A stretch of 64,000 bases of DNA from Dichetophora obliterata (lineage: Eukaryota > Arthropoda > Insecta > Diptera > Sciomyzidae): NCBI GenBank assembly GCA_963920525.1, contig OY986436.1:12537467-12601466 (forward strand), written 5' to 3'. A program made the translations under genes and the position numbers. Below are positions 1-10,973 of the stretch, one piece after another (positions within the stretch are counted from its first letter, which is position 1; each line of letters starts with the position of its first letter). The notes beneath the pieces are model-generated. The model saw nothing but the letters and a program-made list of their open reading frames with translations, searched no databases and was not told where the DNA came from.

Positions 1-823
1 CAACAAAGTCAGCTACAACAAAGTCAGCTACAAAAAAACTGCAACAATCGTAGAAAACCCCACAAAGAAGACAGCTTAAAATGTAAGCGTTCAAGACTCG
101 GCTCTAAAGAAAAATAATGTTTCCGATGTGGCTCGTTGCACTGCATGAAGCTCGCACTTGGACACACAATCAACAAATGGCATCACTTTAATTAACATCA
201 ATTTATTTTAATTATTGTGGGGTCGACTGCCTTTTCACATTTCTTTTAATTTTGACTTTTCTTTTCATTTTCAAAGTGCTCAACCACCTCAGTAACAACA
301 ATAATTATAATTTTTAAAAAAAAACAAGGAAAATTGCGTACAGAAAATATTACGACGGCTACATCAAAGTGCAAAGAACAAGCAAAAGAAAATTTTAACT
401 TTGCGATTTTAGTGCAAAATGCAAAAAGTGCAAAACTAACCGTTAGATTTTAATTACCACACTTGACTTTCTATACACTTGTAAATATTTTCAAATAAGT
501 TTTCTAGTAAAACACTGTTCAAAATTTATAAAAAATAAATTAACGCCCATCGCAACTATTTTTCACAGATTTCAATCGCAGACGAACACAAAATACAAGA
601 AAACGAAAATATATACAAGACAAGCAGTGTTGCCAGCTATTGCTAGTCAATATCCGCTAAATGTGACAAAAAAATCCGTTTCTTTAGTTAAGTTTTGTAT
701 ATCATTTTATGAACATAGTTTGGTATGATGCCATAAGGTAAAAAATTCAAGTTCCAATAAAAAAAATAATAGTATATACTAATTTAAATCAATCCATTCT
801 TCAGTAATGTTCTTCTTGATATA
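1..823. other. non-coding sequence, no gene recognised
   Basis: AT-rich sequence with no convincing coding frame. It opens with a 16-base unit repeated in tandem (core CAACAAAGTCAGCTA). It could be the 5' flank or leader of a gene lying left of the window, but nothing here proves that. Confidence 0.4.
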
Positions 824-2142
824 CACTCAGTGGCAAAAAGATAGCACATTAGATTTTTTTATATATTATTGAAAGCAAATAAAATTAAAAATTTGTATTT
901 ACTATAAAGTAATTAGACTTAAAAGCATTATTAAAATATATATAAATTTAATTTAAAAATTTAACTTTTTGTTAAAAAAACCCAAAACATATCCAGTAGT
1001 ACGACAAAGAGATAACACAATATTATTCACAAGCAAAAAATTAAAAGAAATCAATTTTTAATATTTATCATATAAGTATTTAGTATTGAGTGGAGCCTCC
1101 ATTTGTTTTTTAAAACTTCTGTACCACGATTTCGTAGTGATTAAAAAGTTTGTTTGATGTATTTTCTCGGTATCGCTTCCCAATTCGAAATTATGCTAAT
1201 TTTAAGTAACTGAATGGTATTATATTGCCTATTATCGGCATAAACTTCCCTTGCAAGGTAACACCAACAGTTTTCAATAATGTTCAGGTCATGTGATCGT
1301 GAGGGCCACTCCAATATTTCAATATTCTGTTTTCGAAAGAAGTTTCTACTATTCTTGCTGTTTTTGTTGAAATATCAATAAAGTTATAGTTAATTGTGAC
1401 CCACGATTAACTATGTCATTATCAATTAAATTCATTCTTGTGGGAACAAACTTAATTTCAGGCCTTCTACAATGGCCAATTCCAGCCCATACCATTACTC
1501 ATATACCCCCGTGTTGACTACGATTTAGGATACGCTTTTTCTTCCTCAAATCATAGTAATAAAAAGGCATACCATTCGGACCGTCGAGACTAAATTTTTT
1601 CCGTCAGTGATTAGTACGCAGCGCCATAATTTTCTCCACTTAAAGTGATATTTATGAAAACTTCAATATTGCTGCTCGATGTTTCGCTATAAGAAGCGGT
1701 TTCCCTTGTAATTATTTGCAGTTTAATTGCAGTTGATTTTTTAAAAATCATTTGCACGTTGCGGACATGTGTTTTCACTTCAGCTATTTCAGCAATTTTT
1801 CTGACAGTGAGGTTAGAATTTGAAGCTACCCACAAAATAGTACACTCATCTCGGCGTGTAACCACTCTTCGACATCCACTGCTAAAGGCTGTACCATAAT
1901 TTTGTAGGATTTTTAATAAATTCGTAAAAATTTATTACGATTTCACTGATTTTCAAGTTTTTAAATGAAGATTTAAAGCAGCTTGCACTAACGCACTGTT
2001 AAACCTTTTTCCACGTCCCATTTTAATTCAATTTTAAGTACTTTTCCTTATAAAACGGGGCAACTTTATTTTAAAAACTAAGCTTGCTTTTTTCGAACTA
2101 TTAACACTTTCTGAATTCAAAATGTGCTATCATTTTGTCGCA
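824..2142 (-). mobile_element. Tc1-like DNA transposon, decayed, right terminal repeat truncated
   Basis: The left terminal repeat starts after a TA dinucleotide at 822-823 (core GGCAAAAAGATAGCACATT). A matching inverted copy lies at 2121-2142, where it is cut off by the LINE that follows. The transposase remnant lies between them on the minus strand. A further sequence resembling the same terminal repeat is seen at about 4757-4790, beyond the LINE. This fits either a LINE insertion into the transposon end or two related Tc1 ends. TA flanking and transposase motifs place it in the Tc1/mariner superfamily; the exact family is not identified. Confidence 0.75.
1080..2021 (-). pseudogene. Tc1-type transposase pseudogene
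   Basis: Read on the minus strand, it starts MGRGKRFNSALVQAAL at 2021 and continues, with stops and frame changes, through a helix-turn-helix-like stretch (about 1865-1611). A DDE-domain motif follows: EWPSRSHDLNIIEN (about 1320-1270), the decayed form of the family's WPxxSPDLNPIEN. The C-terminus is NGGSTQY followed by a stop at 1080-1082, close to the NGGxTxY end of many Tc1 transposases. The span allows about 314 codons, slightly short of the usual 340 or so. Several internal stops and shifts show it is inactive. Confidence 0.8.
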
Positions 2143-4740
2143 GCATTTTTTCATATTTTATCAACTAATGGGTATTTCTCTCAGAATATTTAATCATTGT
2201 TTACTTAAAATACCGAAAGAGCAACGTAAATTATCATCCCACTTTCCGGGATGTTCAGAGATATACAACGATCCAATCCAGGTATATCAGTTACCACCTG
2301 TGAACAGATCTCTAGAAATACTCTCGCAAACAAAGCTCGAATGGGCAATCAGCAGCTTCAAACCATTTAAGTCACCAGGACCAGATGGTATAGCCCCCAT
2401 TGAAATCCAAAAGTCGTATGACATCATTAAGGAGCGGCTTTTGCTGATCTACCAAAGCTGCCTTGACCTAAACCACATTCCCCAGCGATGGCGTAATGTG
2501 AAGGTTATCTTTATACCTAAGGCAGGAAAAAGCTCACACGTAAACCCAAAAGACCTTCGACCAATTAGTCTCTCATCTTTTCTTCTAAAAATCCTCGAGA
2601 GATTAATTGATATTCACTTGAGATCCATGATAGAAAAGAAGCCATTATCTCTAGCTCAACATGCTTACACCAAATGCAAATCAGTGGAAACAGCTCTCCA
2701 CTCCATAATCTCCATCATTGAAAAAGCCCTCTATCTGAAGGAATATACAATGATAGCTTTTATTGATATAGAAGGAGCCTTTAATAACGTCGAGGCAGGG
2801 GCCATCACCAGTGCGCTGACGGAGCTTGGGGTGGATGCCGCGCTGATAGCACTCATAAACCAAATGCTAGTTGGCAGGATTATAAATTTGGAGCGGCATC
2901 CACGCTAAGATCTGTACCAAGAGGAACCCCTCAGGGAGGGGTTCTATCGCCTCTACTCTGGAATTTAGCAGTGAATGAACTGCTAGGCAAACTAGAACTA
3001 GAGGGGTGCAGGGTGATTGCTTATGCCGATGACGTTGCTATTGTTACCTCTGGAAAATATATATCTACTCTCCGAGACATTATGCAAAACTGCCTAAATA
3101 CTCTTGTCAACTGGACTATCAGCTGTGGGCTCAGCGTTAATCCTAATAAAACTGAGTTAGTAGTTTTCACAAGAAAACACAATGTACCTCAAATTAGCCC
3201 TCCAAAACTGGGAAATACAAGTCTTATCTTCTCAGATCAAGCAAAATACCTGGGCCTTATACTGGAAAGGAAACTAAACTGGAAGCCCAATCTGCTCGAA
3301 AGAGCCAAAAAAGCGAACATTGCCCTATACTCTTGCAAAAAGGCGGTGGGTAGCAAATGGGGTTTACAGCCAAGTGTTACTCACTGGCTTTATACAGCAG
3401 TTGTAAGGCCAATATTGCTATATGGTGCTATTGTCTGGTGGCATGCACTCGAAAAACAGACTCACCATAACCTTCTCCGTAAAGTTCAAAGATCAGCTGA
3501 ACTGTGCATTAGCGGAGCCCTAAGAACCACTCCGACAGACGCATTAGACACAATGCTCCATCTTACACCACTTGATATCCTAGCTAAACAGATGGCCGCT
3601 AATACAGCCATCCGCCTAGTAGCCACCTCCCAGTGGAAAGAAGGTACACTAGGACATTCTTGTATCAGAAAATTTCTCCCTCCTTTACCTAGGTCCATTG
3701 ACTACATCACACAAAAACTACTCTTTGAGAGGAAGTTCGATGTATCCATTCCCTCTCGAGAAGAGTGGGAACAAGAAAACCGTTCACCTCACAATGTCAT
3801 TGAGATCTTTACGGATGGATCAAAACTAGATGGCAAAGTAGGTGGAGGAGTCTACTCAGAAACATTAAACATAAATATAGCCTTCAGGCTCCCTGACCAT
3901 TGCAGTGTATTTCAAGCTGAAATCGCTGCTATACATGAAGCGTTAACTTGGCTTCAGAAAAATGATATATCTTCCATGGATATATGCATACTTTCTGACA
4001 GTCAAGCCGCTCTGAAAGCCCTAGGAACTGTTGAAATAACATCTGAAACAGTTTTCAACTGCCGCAGATCTCTAAACGAGATGGCAGAGCAGCTTAAAAT
4101 TATCCTATGCTGGATTCCTGGACATAGGGATTTTCTAGGTAACTGCAGAGCAGATGAACTCGCTCGCACAGGTACTACCAAACAACTATCTTCAGACAAG
4201 ACAAACCTTGGTATTCCTCTCACCACATGTAAACTCCTTACACATGAGTTATCCTGTATTAACACCAACAAAAGATGGTCAGCAGGTAACACTTGTAATA
4301 TAGCACAGCAAATTTGGCCCAAACTCAATCTGAAGCGTTCAAAAGAACTCATATCTCTTAGTAGAGATCACATTGGCACCATGATAGGGATCCTGACAGG
4401 GCACTGCCTTATTGGCATGCACGCTCAAAGATTAAACATACCCCACAACGACTTCTGCAGAAGCTGTAGAGATGAGGAGGAGGTGGAATCTACAGAACAC
4501 CTTCTCTGCACCTGCCCAGCGCTGGCTCAAAAACGTTTTCTTCACCTAAACAACTGGTTTTTCAGAGACCTCGAAAAACTCTCGGAAATATCGATATACC
4601 GAATCCTAAGCTTTGTGAACAGCTCAAGCTGGTTTGAATAGAGAAGGGAGATCAACTCCTGTGGTACCACAATGGGCCTTATTGGCCTAAGTGCGTCTCA
4701 ATTTGAGGCAGCCACTTTAACCTAACCTAACCTAACGTAA
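2143..4740 (+). mobile_element. 5'-truncated non-LTR retrotransposon (LINE) with RNase H, (CCTAA)n tail
   Basis: Only the 3' part of a LINE is present: reverse transcriptase, RNase H and a C-terminal Cys motif, followed by a short 3' UTR and three CCTAA units at 4721-4735. The endonuclease and ORF1 are missing, as expected of a 5'-truncated insertion. It abuts the Tc1-like terminal repeat at 2142. An RNase H domain after the RT is known in the I, LOA and related clades; I cannot choose among them by eye. Confidence 0.8.
2168..4641 (+). pseudogene. LINE ORF2 fragment: reverse transcriptase and RNase H, one frameshift
   Basis: The first frame (to 2908) carries the RT motifs SPGPDGI, FIPKAG, RPISLSS and AFIDIEGAF. 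Near 2885-2893 the frame changes, and the second frame continues with RGTPQGGVLSPLLWN, then the catalytic YADDVAIV. RNase H begins at IFTDGSKLDG (about 3800), and its later DS and GHRD-type motifs are visible (LSDSQAAL, WIPGHRDFLGN). A Cys/His motif (CRSC...EHLLCTCP) lies close to the stop at 4641. One frameshift plus the missing N-terminal half make it non-functional, though most of the frame is well kept, so the insertion is not very old. Confidence 0.85.
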
Positions 4741-5060
4741 ATTATATATTTGGGGAAATGTTCAATTGCTGACTTTTTGCCACGACCTGTAGATTGTATT
4801 TGACCCAGGCCCGTAGAAAGCCAATTTCGGGCCACTCTGAAAATATTTTCTACACTAAAAAATAATTTATTTCGAAAAGTATAAACCTAAGCAAGCTATG
4901 CGAGGTCTATGCTAAATTATTAATTAGTTATTATTTATAGAACATAGGGACCTTTAAGTCGTGCACCGTGATAAGTTAAACATATCATATTTTCGTTTTT
5001 GTCTGTATTAATAGTCTCGTAACTAATAAAAACTTAATTAGTGACATTCCGAATTATTAA
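4741..5060. other. gene-free stretch
   Basis: No coding signal. A Tc1-end-like motif (CTGACTTTTTGCCACGACC) sits at about 4768-4786; otherwise simple AT-rich DNA. Confidence 0.4.
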
Positions 5061-5285
5061 ATCTTGATGGTTTACATTGTTATGCCAATTTTTTTTCGAT
5101 GAAAATGTGAAAGTGAAAATGTTAATTTGGCACATAAACACCAAGAAAGTTTTTTGTATTAACATGCATTTTTTTGTCATCTTGATGGTTTACATTATTA
5201 TGACAATTTTTTTTCGATGAAAATCTGAAAGTGAAAATGTTAATTTGGCACATAAACACCAGGAAAGTTTTTTGTATTAAGATGA
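5061..5285. repeat. tandem duplication, period 118 bp
   Basis: Two copies start at 5061 and 5179 (both ATCTTGATGGTTTACATT). They differ at only a few bases, and the second is cut short at about 5283. This is a recent local duplication of non-coding DNA. Confidence 0.85.
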
Positions 5286-6044
5286 ATTTGAATTTTTTTT
5301 GTCAACAAAAACTTTGTGCATAAAAAAGTTTAACAAATTTAATTTCACAAAAAGTATCAACTTGGTTTGAAGGTTAGTCATCATCAGCAAATTTTACTAA
5401 TTATACACCAAAAGTACAGATTATATAAGGCCTATTCTTTTCCTACCGACTTACAAAAGAACACTAGGTAGGATAACTTAATACATGCAAAACAACAACA
5501 CCAAGTCGGATATTTATGCGAGTTTAGGCAACTCGGTAAACTGCTATCCGACCAGATTTGCAGTGCTGGAAAGTTAAAAAAATGCTCTATCGTGAATGAG
5601 TCATGAAAAAATCGTAGGGAAATTTCATGCATACGTCAAAACAGTTTTTTTTATGAACACATAAACAAAACGAATTAAATAAACGAGGAATGAAATTAAT
5701 TAACTGCATTTTCAGGATTCAGAGAGGACACCGATATGCTTGGAGTCCAAGATGCGAAGCATTCTCCAAGCATATCCAAGCAAAGAATCCTCGAAATTAC
5801 TCATTTTGTTTTGATTTTTCGTATTTTTTTTTATCAAACTAAACATATGCTTGTGACAGTGTTGGTAAGCAACTAAAAGCAAATTTTATCCGAGTTGCAG
5901 CGTTCTTTTGTAACTCGTTTACAAAAGAACGCGCCTATACTCTAAAAAATCCAATGATAATTTTACTGCTTTTAAAACATTGTTAAAGGAGAAGTTCTTA
6001 AAAACTTCAAAATTAATTATAATTATGCTAAATTGACTAAGCAA
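5286..6044. other. gene-free stretch
   Basis: AT-rich with no convincing frame. Two short inverted segments near 5720-5790 read as the same sequence on both strands (core TATGCTTGGAG / CTCCAAGCATA), so a small hairpin is possible. Confidence 0.35.
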
Positions 6045-6275
6045 TGGGTCATGTGAATAAAAAATCAGCAAATGCTTTTACTGAATTTTTCTAGTAAAAA
6101 GTATGGATTTAGTGAATAAAAAAAGCTATATAGATATAGCTTAAAAAGCTTAAAGCTATATAGATATAGATATAAAAAAGCTATATAGATATAGCTTTTT
6201 TTATTCACTAAATCCATACTTTTTACTAGAAAAATTCAGTAAAAGCATTTGCTGATTTTTTATTCACATGACCCA
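6045..6275. repeat. perfect 87-bp inverted repeat with microsatellite-like spacer
   Basis: The left arm 6045-6131 and right arm 6189-6275 are exact reverse complements over all 87 bases. The 57-base spacer holds repeats of AGCTATATAGATAT. No target duplication was recognised. Perfect identity of the arms implies a very recent origin or ongoing arm-to-arm correction. Confidence 0.95.
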
Positions 6276-6466
6276 ATATGTAAAAAATCAACTAGCAGAC
6301 TCATGATAATTTATCCCGCCATGTAACATCAAAATCCTCTGATTTTGCGGTAAATTCGCTGATCTGGCAACAGTGAAGACTAGTGAGCAGATGTGTGTGA
6401 AGATAGCGACGTTTTCGAGCTACGCTTTTTCGAAGCTACGTTCACAGGGTGCTTATGTATTTATTA

Positions 6467-6896
6467 ACTGTAATCAGTGATGTTCCTCGACGCGGCGTCT
6501 TTAATTGTCGACATTTTGGTGTCGACAATGCAGAATGTGTCGACAATGTAGACAATGTCGAGAATTGTGTAAACAATGTCAACAAAATGCAACACTGCGA
6601 AAATGCAAGTTCCATTTAGATTATGCTGATTCTTAAAACCTTTTGAAAAGTTGTTTAATTAACACAAAGTAACAAATTTTACAATTAAACAAACAGAAGC
6701 CATGCCCAGAAGGCGTAAATATAAGGAATACTTCCAACTTGGACTCAATTTAATTAAATATTACAATAAACATGCAGCCTCTTACATTAATTATCTACAC
6801 GTCGTTAAAAGCAATTGTCTACACGACATTGTCGACACCGTCGACAATAGTATTGTCGACATCATATTCTCTACGTCGCACATCACTGACTGTAAT
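6467..6896. mobile_element. hAT-type MITE, 414 bp, exact 8-bp target duplication
   Basis: The element is 6475-6888. The ends are CAGTGATGTTCCTCGACG and, inverted, CAGTGATGTGCGACGTAG. It is flanked by the identical 8-mer ACTGTAAT at 6467-6474 and 6889-6896. hAT transposons make 8-bp duplications and often begin CAGNG. Both subterminal regions carry several copies of a GTCGACAAT-like motif, which resembles the subterminal transposase-binding repeats of hAT elements. It has no coding capacity. Confidence 0.92.
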
Positions 6897-6971
6897 GCCT
6901 GCCATACATTGCTGCACACTAAAATATTTCAAGAATAAATTTACACCAGTGAGCGGATATTTACATTTTTT

Positions 6972-7664
6972 ACACCAAACGGTGTTAATTTACACCGCTT
7001 ATTCGGTGTGAAATCTTGAACTTATCCTGAAATATTATCGGTGTGAAATAAGAAAGACAAAGAAGAAGAGCAATATTGAAATCACTCTCATTGATAATCA
7101 AATTAAAAATTGAAACTTTTCAATTTTATTTGTTCAATTTAATTTTGTAAATCTTGATAAAAGATTTAAATGTAATTTTTGGCACCACGAAATGGACCCA
7201 AAAAATTAAATAAGTCCCAAAAAATTTCCATACATTTTTGGGTGTTACTTCATGACTTCATAACTCCTAATTTTCGGAGACTATCTCATAAATTTTGGGA
7301 AATATTTAATTTTTTTGCTTAGGTCTTATTTAATTACGAAATAAAGCCCAATGAAATAAGCTCCAATCGAATTTTATTAGGGGCTTATTTCATTTGACGA
7401 TTAATATATTTAATACAAATTGTAAAAACATCCTTTCGAATAGTTCAAAATTACACCGTTCGGTGTTTTTTTTTTTAAAATAATAATTTTGCGTATAATA
7501 AATAAACACCTAACAGGGTATAAAACAAACATCCAATCTGATATTTATTTTTTTACACCGTTCGGTGTTAAAAAATATTCTCATTCAGATATTAAATTCT
7601 AACACTTGAAACGGTTTTTTTTAACACCGAACGGTGTAGGACTCCCTGAAACACCGATCGGTGC
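6972..7664. repeat. cluster of ACACCG...CGGTGT palindromes
   Basis: Palindromic 14-mers occur at 6972-6985 (ACACCAAACGGTGT), 7453-7466 and 7555-7568 (ACACCGTTCGGTGT), 7624-7637 (ACACCGAACGGTGT) and 7651-7664 (ACACCGATCGGTGC). A longer version with a wider spacer lies at 6992-7009. They are embedded in AT-rich DNA without genes. Confidence 0.8.
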
Positions 7665-8010
7665 AAAAATTGTATAAAAATTTTTAAGTGTGTGACAACA
7701 ACATATAACGCGACGCACAGTGGACTGTTTGGTCTAATTAGACGGAATTAAATCTGTAACTCGATTTTGAGGACACAGAATAACTCCAAATTTGGGATAT
7801 GGATTTGGGATATTTAGTGTCATATCTTTCTTACATGTTAAATTCACACACATAGTTCATGTGAAACCGAATTAAAAAAATGTGTATGGTCAAATGAGCT
7901 TTTTCACTTCCGGGCATTACGATTTTATATTTTTATTGACAAAATTCCTAAACGGAGTATTCCATAGAATCCTTAGACTGACACTACTCTTTGTAGTATC
8001 AAATATCATA
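7665..8010. other. gene-free stretch
   Basis: No gene or repeat family recognised. A short open frame beginning near 7882 shows no known motif and runs into the following repeat. Confidence 0.3.
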
Positions 8011-8690
8011 CATATGGCCATTTCCACAGAAAATTCTACCGTGGCCAAAAAATTAAAACTTACTAAAAGCTTATTATTTTATGATATTATCTAAGAGAAA
8101 CATTTTTATTAAATTAACTGAGAGAGTTTATGCATATATTCGTTTACCATGATGATAAACTCGTCTGCACTGTTTCACAAATGTAGTTTTTCTTTTTCGT
8201 AAATGTTTAGTAAATGTTTCGTAAACTTTATTGTTTTAGTAAAAGTGGAAGGCATTGGCTAAAGATAATAAAAAAATGGTTGAGGCAAGGAAAGGACAAT
8301 ATATAAAATTTGCTTTTTAATTACTAAATTTTAGTAAATTTTTAATTACTTCACTATCTAATTATTTAATTAAAATAAACTAATATTATTTCAAATCCTT
8401 CTAAAAAAATTTGTATACAAAAAGTCTTGCCCAATTTAGAGAGTTTTGCAAATTTTGTAATCCAAGTAAAAATCACTTCCGTTTTTTGTAACGTAACGCC
8501 AGCACATGTTTTTGCTTATATCTTAAAATTCTTAGGGCTGATTGTTGTTATTGTTTTTACTTAATATAGTGCTAATCAATTACTACGCAAATATAAAAAA
8601 CCTTTTTAAAAATTATACGTTTTCATTTTTTTTTAAATATTTTTTCGTACAAATCGTCCGTAACGCCACTTTGGAAATGCCCATATATGT
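8011..8690 (+). mobile_element. non-autonomous repeat 'A', copy 1, about 680 bp
   Basis: The ends form an imperfect inverted repeat (CATATGGCCATTTCCA, and inverted CATATATGGGCATTTCCA). A diverged copy in opposite orientation occupies about 23690-24735. Shared internal landmarks include AACGTAACGCCAGCAC, TTTGTATACAAAAAGTCTTG and CTAAGAGAAACATTTTTATT. No coding capacity; probably a MITE-like DNA element. Confidence 0.7.
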
Positions 8691-9300
8691 CATAAGGGTA
8701 TTCACGATTTAGTGCACTTGCCAGAGCAGTTGAGCACTTCATTGTAATAAGTTCATTAAAAAATAGTCAACAATTTTTTCACAACTTTTTCTTGAATTAA
8801 AAAAAAATATTTTTCCAATATTTTTGCTGAAAATGCCGTCTGAGTTATAGTACACAATGGTTTGGAGTAGCATATATGCATCTTTTTATGTATAAAATAC
8901 ACATCCAAATTTGTTGGTCTATGAAATAGTCATAGCAGCGCATAAAGAGCACTTTTTCATTTAATGCATATGCATACTTTATTCCTCGTTGTCCTTTTTT
9001 TATGAACTATTTTAATTTAAAAAAAATATTTTAAGTTTCATTTGCGCTTCTTTTTCCTTCGATTTTATCAAATTAACGATAAAAATTAGTCGAGAGACCC
9101 AATTGTAAATTTTCCGACGGATAGTTTCGATTGCTTTTTTAGCGGAAATCGGAAAAAGCCGTTCGACGGGCAATTGGACCCACTGGCGAAAAGATTGGGC
9201 CAAAAATTAGTGCTAAAATATGAAAAAATACTACAAAGTAGTTTTTTTTAAGGTCAACATGCCGGCTGAGCAAACCCATCAACTCTCCAGCTTTTTTTAA
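8691..9300. other. gene-free stretch
   Basis: AT-rich; nothing recognised. It ends at the TTAA target site of the piggyBac-like element. Confidence 0.4.
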
Positions 9301-10224
9301 CCCTTTGAAGGCAGATTTGTCAAAATTTGGAAAAAATTATATATTCTTTTAAATTTCAATTCATCTGTTGGAAAATATAAATTCTCAAATTAATTAGAAT
9401 TTTTAAAATTTATGAAAACAGTAGTTTTTAAGTGGTGTCACACTAAACTAGACTAGACAAAATAAAGTTTATTCTCAAAATATAAAAGAAGTACAAAGTC
9501 AGTCAATATTTTCTATGAAATCTCTCAAAAAATTTTTTTGTCGTTTAAACAAAGGCCAGCATCGCAAGTGAAACATTACCACCTTGTTCGGTGCTGCCCT
9601 GCTCTGGAACTGCATAGTGCACATCTTCTTTTATTAGAATGTATTGGCATATGAGCTGCCTGATCCCATCTCTTCTCCAAAGGAACAATTTGCTTGAAGT
9701 GACTCACAGGCATTTCGTCGAAAATCCTTCAGGATGAAATTAGTTCCGTCGAACCTTTCATTATATATTGTAAAAGAGTTAACAGTTGTAACATCAATAA
9801 AATGCCATAAAATTCTTGGCCACCATTTAATACCTCCATTTCTTTCCTAAGATAAATATGGTATCAATTGAAACTACTCTATTTTTTCAAAGAAACTACA
9901 CCTAAACGAAAATATCTTATATGGAAATGCATTCATAATAAAAAAAATTATTACTAAAAATCTACTTACCCATTTTGAGATATTTTCTGAAAAACTTTTT
10001 CAAATTTTAACACAATGCACAATTATTGATGTACACTGATCAATAGTATACAAGCGACTGACGCGAAGTACTGCGCTAATCGCATACTGCTATTTTTTAC
10101 CGCTAGAGGGCTCTATTGAGAAGGTATTATCGTACTGGTATCACCAAGTTTCCTTAACGTAGCTTATACATGATTTTTAGTAGTTGTGGTATCAGGGCGA
10201 TACCACAAAGCTCGAAAGGGTTAA
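9297..10224 (-). mobile_element. piggyBac-like element, internally deleted, TTAA flanks
   Basis: The element spans 9301-10220, with ends CCCTTTGAAGGCAG and (inverted) CCCTTTCGAGCTTTG, each flanked by TTAA (9297-9300 and 10221-10224). The TTAA target with CCCTTT-type ends is diagnostic of piggyBac. At 920 bp it is far shorter than autonomous elements and keeps only the 3' part of the transposase. Confidence 0.9.
9545..9855 (-). pseudogene. piggyBac transposase C-terminal fragment
   Basis: The minus strand reads KWWPRILWHFIDVTTVNSF then TIYNERFDGTNFILKDFRR, matching the late part of the DDE_Tnp_1_7 domain. After a frame change it gives RRCALCSSRAGQHRTRW and CFTCDAGLCLND, the Cys-rich zinc-binding tail of piggyBac transposases. 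A stop and at least one frameshift are present, so it is dead. No N-terminal transposase sequence remains. Confidence 0.85.
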
Positions 10225-10973
10225 ACAGATTCTATACCAGATCTAACTCATAAAATCCCCGATTTTGACGCCCTCAAGCTTTTTTAAATTTTATCCTAAA
10301 GTTAAAAAAGGAGTCATTTGTTAAGAGAGAAAATATAATGAATTCCTTTGTTTATTGGTAAAATTATGCACTTCGTATTGAACATATGCTTAAATTTATA
10401 ATTATTTTTCCATTAGTTTCAGCTCCAACTTAAATTTTAACAACTTTGTTTTTTTTTTGCTCACGAAAAAGCTTAGAAAAAATAAAAAAAAATTTCTTAA
10501 AATTTTAATTATAAAAACTAATGCTTTTTGAGTTTTAAATTAACTTAGAATCTTGATATTATATATTTAAATACTGACAAAAAATTTAAAGTTAATACAT
10601 CAAAATCATATAAGACCTTCGAATTTTTATACAGACACAAAATTTTATTTGTGTAACTTTTAACTAACAATAAGAAGATAGCAGAAAAAAGAGTTATTTT
10701 TGTCAAAAATTAATAAGAATATGAATTTATGTATATTATAATAAGAGACTAAGTAAACGTAAAATTTTAATGAAACAAAAATAATTTTCCCATAAATAAA
10801 AACGTTTAAATTTGAACAATGAGCTATAAATTTACAGAATAACAGCAACGTTCTCTTTTTAAGAGTTATTTAAAATAAAATATAGTTAATTGGTGAACAA
10901 TTAAACCATCTCTATCTATGGAAAAATTATTTTCAGCTTACGAACTTATGATCTTATAAAAATTATCATCTGG
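10225..10973. other. gene-free stretch and barren 3' flank
   Basis: Very AT-rich, no coding signal. It holds the probable 3' UTR of barren; a possible minus-strand AATAAA lies near 10640. Confidence 0.35.

Noticed and set aside
6702..7011. Open frames MPRRRKYKEY... and MQPLTLIIYT... in the hAT MITE
   Set aside because: They overlap in different frames, cross the element edge at 6888 and show no domain.
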